Source: Blasia pusilla
Lineage: Eukaryota; Marchantiophyta; Marchantiopsida; Blasiales
DNA length: 64,000 nucleotides
Direction: 5' to 3'
NCBI GenBank assembly: GCA_050084515.1
Contig: CM114272.1
Location: forward strand, 2,356,001-2,420,000
Below the pieces are notes generated by a model. It worked only from the letters and a program-made list of their open reading frames with translations. It was not told where the DNA came from and did not search any database. Positions 59,401-64,000 of the stretch are shown here, one piece after another (positions within the stretch are counted from its first letter, which is position 1; each line of letters starts with the position of its first letter). The position numbers and the translations under genes are program-made.

Positions 59401-61235
59401 TATTTTGTCTTACTATTCCACTATTTTGTCTTGTTTTCCATATAAGGTTGTCCATTATAATATAGATTATAAAGATGAGCCTTCTTTAATGCCACGACGT
59501 GCGCCATAAAATAATAGGACTAGTAAAAGGAACGGGGATGGAAAATAGTGTGGGAGTCACATACATCCGACTTAGAACCAGATCCCATGGGCACCTTATA
59601 TACGTGGGGATTGTCGAATTTTTTGGGTGAAAAAAATATCAAAGCTACCTTGGAAATTTAAACAACGAAATCATCCCGTGGACTTGTTTTGAGTATCCCT
59701 TGGAAAGTAGCTTTACCTTGGTGTAACTAGATTGTAACTAGCTTTGCATGGGTGATCTTCAATTTAAAAATAAATAAATCTATTTTAGCGCCTTTGGTTC
59801 TCCTTTCACTTTCTCATTTAATTGTCTCCTCTTAACTTAGCTCCCTCTCTTATAATGACATGTGTCAACACCAAAAGAACCCTTAGAGGATAGGTGTGAA
59901 CACCAGAGGAGGGTTTTCTCTAACCTGATCTTCTTTTAATTGTATAGATAACGAAGCGATAGCGGTGTCCTCTCACACCAATAGCCATGGTTGCTATCTA
60001 CACGGAAATGAGTATGTACCTTAGAAGACCAAAGATCTTGATCCCCATATATTGTGGGTATGTCGCCAAACATATCTAATATATCATTTTTTATAAGATT
60101 ATCCATAACTTTTTTGCCTCCAAAACCAAAGTAATATTTTGTCACCTAAAGCTAGTAAGAAGCCATTTTCCGCTACAATGGGCGACTAAGAGCTCCTCTT
60201 AGATTTACCCCTAAAAAAAACACAAGTGGTTCAACTTCCTTCACTATGTTTATATATGAAACTCATCCACACTCCCCTTACCTTCTTCCACTAATTCAGC
60301 CATGTTTATCTAATTTTAGCACCATTTTTGGACTTTAATTATGGTCTAACTGTGTTGAACAAAATTAGGGTTGAATGCACTCTTAAAAAATCTCCCTTTT
60401 TTGCTGCCTTGACACTCAAATGTTTTCTTGGTACCGAAAATTTTGAGATTTTTTCCCAAAAATTCTTGAGATTTGAAATTGAAAAATTTGGGAATGTCTT
60501 TTTGGCTGAACCTTACATACAGACTTCCAACTTATTTAAGGTAAGGCTTAACTCTATCGTTACTAAAAGGAAATGAGGATCCTAAACGTTTATGCAATTG
60601 CAGGGCGGGTATGGGGATGGGGATGGGGATGGGGTTAGGCCAACAAATAACCAACATAGAAGATTGGAGGAAAGGGCAGAAAATTTCGTTAAAAAAAATC
60701 AGAATAGTTCAGTGCATAACATGGGCAACATCCTAGTAGCAAATATGGATGATTGTGTTTAAAACTAGAATGGCGCCTTTCAAGTATGAATGGGTAATCT
60801 AGAAGTATTATGGAAGCTTTATGATTCCTTTGCGTCGAGATTTTTTATTTTTCATCGTTGTGATGAGTTATTTCTGACTTCACCATAAACCTTACCTTTC
60901 CAACTTTCAATTTGGACGAGGTGTTTGGGGTAAGGAGGATCAAGTGGGAATCTAGGATTTCATCGAGATTTCCACACCCAATAATACCTATTAGCTATGG
61001 AAGAGAGGAATCTTATTTTTAAGTGTTTGACTCAATAGTAACATGGTTGGAATATGCCACTAGAAAAATTGTGAATTTAGTATGAGATTTTGTATTTATT
61101 CTTTTAATCTTTGTATTAACTACATTTTGAGTGCATGTTACCTTGTTACTTGAATGTTCCCTCCTTTTCAACTCTTTTTTATGTGCTCTTAGGTTTGAAG
61201 GCTTCCCAACGTGTGCTTCCTATCAAGCAAGGCTC
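56460..61235. other. AT-rich non-genic stretch
   Basis: No gene was recognised; frames are short and AT-biased. It contains a CG-rich island at 59,045-59,275 with GCGGGCTC and GGACAT phrases like those at 39,965-40,240, and a GGGGAT run at 60,612-60,636. Confidence 0.5.
59045..59275. repeat. Fragment of the GGACATGTCC/GCGGGCTC repeat family
   Basis: This GC-rich island in very AT-rich DNA shares GCGGGCTCG, CCCGCACGGACAT and GACTTTG phrases with the copies at 40 and 41 kb. The ends are degraded. Confidence 0.5.
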
Positions 61236-62011
61236 TGTTGTGCGCATACACATCGCTACACAACATACATCCCTGTCACCGAACACACACACAAACACGC
61301 ACGATCCCATGCTAACTCATGGCATCCAAACGACGAGACAAGAAGTACCAAAATATCTCCAATTAAAATAAGATCCAATCTCTCTCACAACACCATAGTT
61401 TTCACATGTGTGCACTCTCACATGTCTCTCTCAATGTCAAACCAAACCCACTCTCCTAATGAGAGGCCTGAGTTACACACACAACACAAGCAAGACCATA
61501 GCTCTGCCGCCTCGTACGAAGAGGTTCAACAAAGAGAGAATGAGCTCTCAAGCTCTCTCGCCTTGAGGTATACCCCTCCCCTCTCCCAAGTTCTCTCCAC
61601 GGTAACCTATGCTCCAAAGTCACCTCCTTGGCTCTTGACCTGATGTAGGAGGTCAAAAGCCACTTATCAAAAATAGAAAGTCGAACATATACTCAAAATA
61701 GCACTTACCTAAAATAGTAAGTTCCTCAATATGGCTCCAAATGAGCCGAAACGAAGGGGAAACTTGCTCTCTCAGGTTTCCCGGGGCCTCAACAAGTCAA
61801 CCTCGACCTACTGAGCCTGTCCTCCACTTCTCACAAAGGCGCTCTACTAGATCTCACCGATCTATCCTAAAAGACGTGACAGTTGTCGTGCGTATACACA
61901 TCGCTACACAACATACATCGCTGTTACCGAACACACATACAAATACGCACGATCCCATGCTAACTCATGGCATCCAAACAACGAGAAAAGGAGTACCAAA
62001 ATATCTCCAAT
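61236..62011 (-). repeat. 3' terminal region of the second retroelement: A, B and A'
   Basis: In plus coordinates, A is 61,236-61,363 (128 bp), B is 61,364-61,881 (518 bp), GT is at 61,882-61,883, and A' is 61,884-62,011 (128 bp). The polypurine tract follows directly. A and A' differ at about nine of 128 sites. The layout is the same as at 26,540-27,123. Confidence 0.9.
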
Positions 62012-62204
62012 CGCCCCCCTAGTTGGTGGTTAGGTCCCTCTAACTCCAGATAGCCATCTATCCCTACCTACCATGACATACATCTCTTAGACGCTAAGAG
62101 CAAGAAGGTCGGGTGCTCATGTGGCCCCATCGTTAGTCGCCTTCTTGTCATCCATATCACAGAATGTAGAACTACCTACTCTATGTACATTTAGGATACA
62201 TCCA

Positions 62205-62660
62205 TCATCCCTAAGGAACCCCAGTGAAAGATGGCGTCAAACATGCCATATGCCATCCTCTTGAACATCCATCACAGACTAGCATAGTGGCTGCACCACG
62301 GGCGAAACCACACAACATACACCGTAAGCCTGCATAAACTATTGCTAAGCTCGGATCAACTGTAGTGTCAATTTTCAGAAGATGACATGGCGCACAGTTA
62401 CGCACATGGTCCTTCCAAACCATATCATGGCATTCCTCCAATAAGAGAACATTAGATGGCAAAACCTCACGCACTCTCAAGATGATGCGCCCTGCTATCA
62501 CATCCAACGTCGTGGGTGCCATTTGCTGCAAGTAGACATAGTCTCCTTGATGAAACCTCCGGATAGTAAGTCGATAACCACGTCCCCGAATAGTCGCATA
62601 CCTCAACGTATCCCGATGTTGTGCAATCTCCAATTCTCAAACGCCATGGGCATCACTCTC
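62205..62660 (-). pseudogene. Integrase C-terminus and PHD finger of the second element
   Basis: One frame (62,211-62,633) carries FHQGDYVYLQQMAP (integrase C-terminal segment), WKDHVRNCAPCHLL and then the PHD pattern CMLC ... MLVCDGC ... GWHMAC. A stop after FTGVP removes the last Cys pair. Unlike the first element, integrase tail and PHD are still in a single frame here, showing that they form one polyprotein. Confidence 0.85.
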
Positions 62661-62669
62661 TGAAACAAC

Positions 62670-63183
62670 TCAACCCTGAGAACATGCTCGCATCCATACA
62701 TCAGGGTCATTAAGGTTAAACACCTCACCAAGATCTTGATGAATGGCCGCAGGTAAATCTGGCTCTCGGCCATAAAGCAACAAGTACAGTGAGAAAGGCG
62801 CTAAGGATGTCTGTCTGCTAAATTTGTATCCCATCGCCAACCACGGCAATTGAAGGTCCCAATCTCCTAGGTGACCTCTCTGCAAGCCATACTTGCGTAA
62901 TCCTCTCTTCACCGTCTGCACAACCCGCTCCGCTAGTCCATCCGCCTCAGGATGATCTCGCACAGTAGTGCGGTGGTCGATCAGTGCTTGATCACATAAG
63001 GCCTGAAACTCCCTGCGGAACTCTGTACCCTGATCTATCAACACCTTTGCTGATGCATCGTAATGACTCAGCAGTCGATCTAGGAAGGCCTACGCTAGTC
63101 CCTCACTCACTTTGTCAAGCAATGCAACCAACTCTATCCACTTCGAGAAGTGCTCGACCATCACCAACACATTACGACTATGA
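62670..63183 (-). pseudogene. Integrase core of the second element
   Basis: The frame 62,670-63,044 has the second catalytic Asp (IDQGTEFRREF) and the catalytic Glu (DHPEADGLAERVVQTVKR), then LPWLAMGY and a YGREPDLPA segment. The upstream part (HFSKWIELVAL region) continues to about 63,170, where a Helitron fragment interrupts it. Confidence 0.88.
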
Positions 63184-63320
63184 TGGAAATCATTGAGGAG
63201 ATAATGTCATATCTAGATGTGAGGTATGATTCTAATGATTGATGGTTTTTTGGTTGAAATACAATTTTTTTGTACACTTTACTTTTTCATTTTTCTTAAT
63301 TCAATACTTAGCATATTCTC

Positions 63321-63362
<42 letters not shown>

Positions 63363-63830
63363 TTCAGAGGCATGTTGGCAACTCTTCAAGTTTAGTCTAC
63401 ATGCTGAACTTCCAAGTATTCTACGATTAGCTGTTCATCTTTCAGAACAACAAATGGTGTTATTGAATGATGTTGACACCCCAGAGCTGTGTTACAAGTA
63501 AATAGAGAGTCAACTTTGACACAATGGTTTGCAACTAATTTATTTGACTCAAACGCCAGACAATATCTTTATGTAGATTTTCCTTCATATTATCGTTGGA
63601 CTAAAATAAGATGGATTCGTAGGGTACAAACAAACGAAGTACACTGCATCTTGCTTGCAGTGTACTTCGTAGCTGCAGATACTACAGCCTAGATAAACTT
63701 TGCACATTCAAACACAAACACGTTCTTCCTTCGCTCCAGTTCCAATGAAGCGCTCTTCTTGGCGGTCTGGATCTTTGACCAACAAAGGATTGTGACGGCT
63801 GCATCTTGGGAAATGAAGGTAGATGCTCCG
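63184..63830 (+). mobile_element. Helitron fragment inserted in the second retroelement
   Basis: The frame 63,365-63,501 and its continuation to 63,630 read LFKFSLHAELPSILRLAVHL, then LTQWFATNLFDSNARQYLYV, FPSYYRW and W.RR. This matches the helitron segment (W..F.....PSV..L.VHL...Q.V ... TLT.WF..N ... Y...P..Y.W) that precedes the GE..YLR region. A (TA)n run lies at 63,322-63,360. A hairpin with 15-bp arms follows the coding remnant at 63,637-63,673. The borders are inferred from where integrase homology stops and resumes. Confidence 0.75.
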
Positions 63831-64000
63831 TCAAAGGCAAAGGTCATGCAAAATCCAAACTCCATCTATAACCTAAATCCATGATCGAAAGTGGATGCAA
63901 TTGTGGAGTCGGAGCATTGAACGATGCTTGGACTCGATCACACACCATACATCTGGTAACAAACCGTTGAACGTCAGTCTGCATGCCTGGCCACCAATAC

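Larger units (their letters stand above)
61236..64000 (-). mobile_element. Second gypsy-type retroelement of the same lineage, 3' part only, running off the window
   Basis: On the coding strand the visible order is integrase, integrase C-terminus, PHD finger, polypurine tract, A', two bases, B, A. Its repeats are a different sequence family from the element at 26,540 but identical to the solo copy at 11,037-11,682 in family and length (646 bp for B-A). A Helitron fragment interrupts the integrase at about 63,184-63,830, and the integrase-side sequence resumes at about 63,831, in the region before the first catalytic Asp. Upstream domains, including any methyltransferase, lie outside. Confidence 0.85.

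Overview
This is nuclear DNA from a land plant, or possibly a close streptophyte relative. Three intron-containing genes of plant-specific or plant-typical families sit in a sea of transposons and diverged repeats: an organellar single-stranded DNA-binding (OSB) protein, a cytochrome P450 of the CYP85 clan, and a MAPKKK of the small-kinase MEKK-like group. Gene density is low, about one gene per 20 kb. Helitron, hAT and Ty3/gypsy remnants dominate. I cannot name the species. One retroelement carries a cytosine-5 DNA methyltransferase (C5 MTase), a combination I recall only from charophyte algae and dinoflagellates, so a non-flowering lineage is worth considering.

Layout. 1-7,000: AT-rich non-genic DNA with short repeats, possible Helitron termini and a telomere-like inverted repeat. 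7,100-12,180: a decayed Helitron whose helicase is split by a 646-bp solo terminal repeat. 12,340-13,260: two tandem-repeat blocks leading into the OSB gene (13,434-16,482, +, five exons, 399 aa). 16,500-21,900: no recognisable gene, but several hairpins and small duplications. 21,950-24,720: a diverged satellite-like array of about 180-bp units. 25,780-38,160: a minus-strand hAT transposase pseudogene cut in two by a 9.7-kb Ty3/gypsy-type retroelement (26,540-36,220, minus). 39,000-43,250: small repeats, including a hAT-like non-autonomous element. 44,618-49,648: the P450 gene (+, three exons, 493 aa) behind a (GA)n-rich leader. 51,567-53,689: the MAPKKK (minus, two exons, 322 aa). 56,460-61,230: AT-rich DNA. 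61,236-64,000: the 3' end of a second retroelement of the same lineage, interrupted by a Helitron fragment.

The most interesting object is the retroelement at 26,540-36,220. Reading along its coding (minus) strand, decayed domains occur in the order gag with zinc knuckle, aspartic-protease-like region, cytosine-5 DNA methyltransferase, reverse transcriptase, RNase H, DDE integrase, PHD finger. Its termini are not ordinary LTRs. The 5' end carries only block B, while the 3' end carries A'-B-A, with A' directly abutting the polypurine tract. The whole insertion is bracketed by a 4-bp target duplication (GGCT). The second element repeats the PPT-A'-dinucleotide-B-A architecture with a different sequence, and the solo copy at 11,037-11,682 has exactly the B-A structure that recombination between the two B blocks would leave. 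This resembles the split direct repeats of Ngaro/PAT-like tyrosine-recombinase retrotransposons, but here with a DDE integrase.
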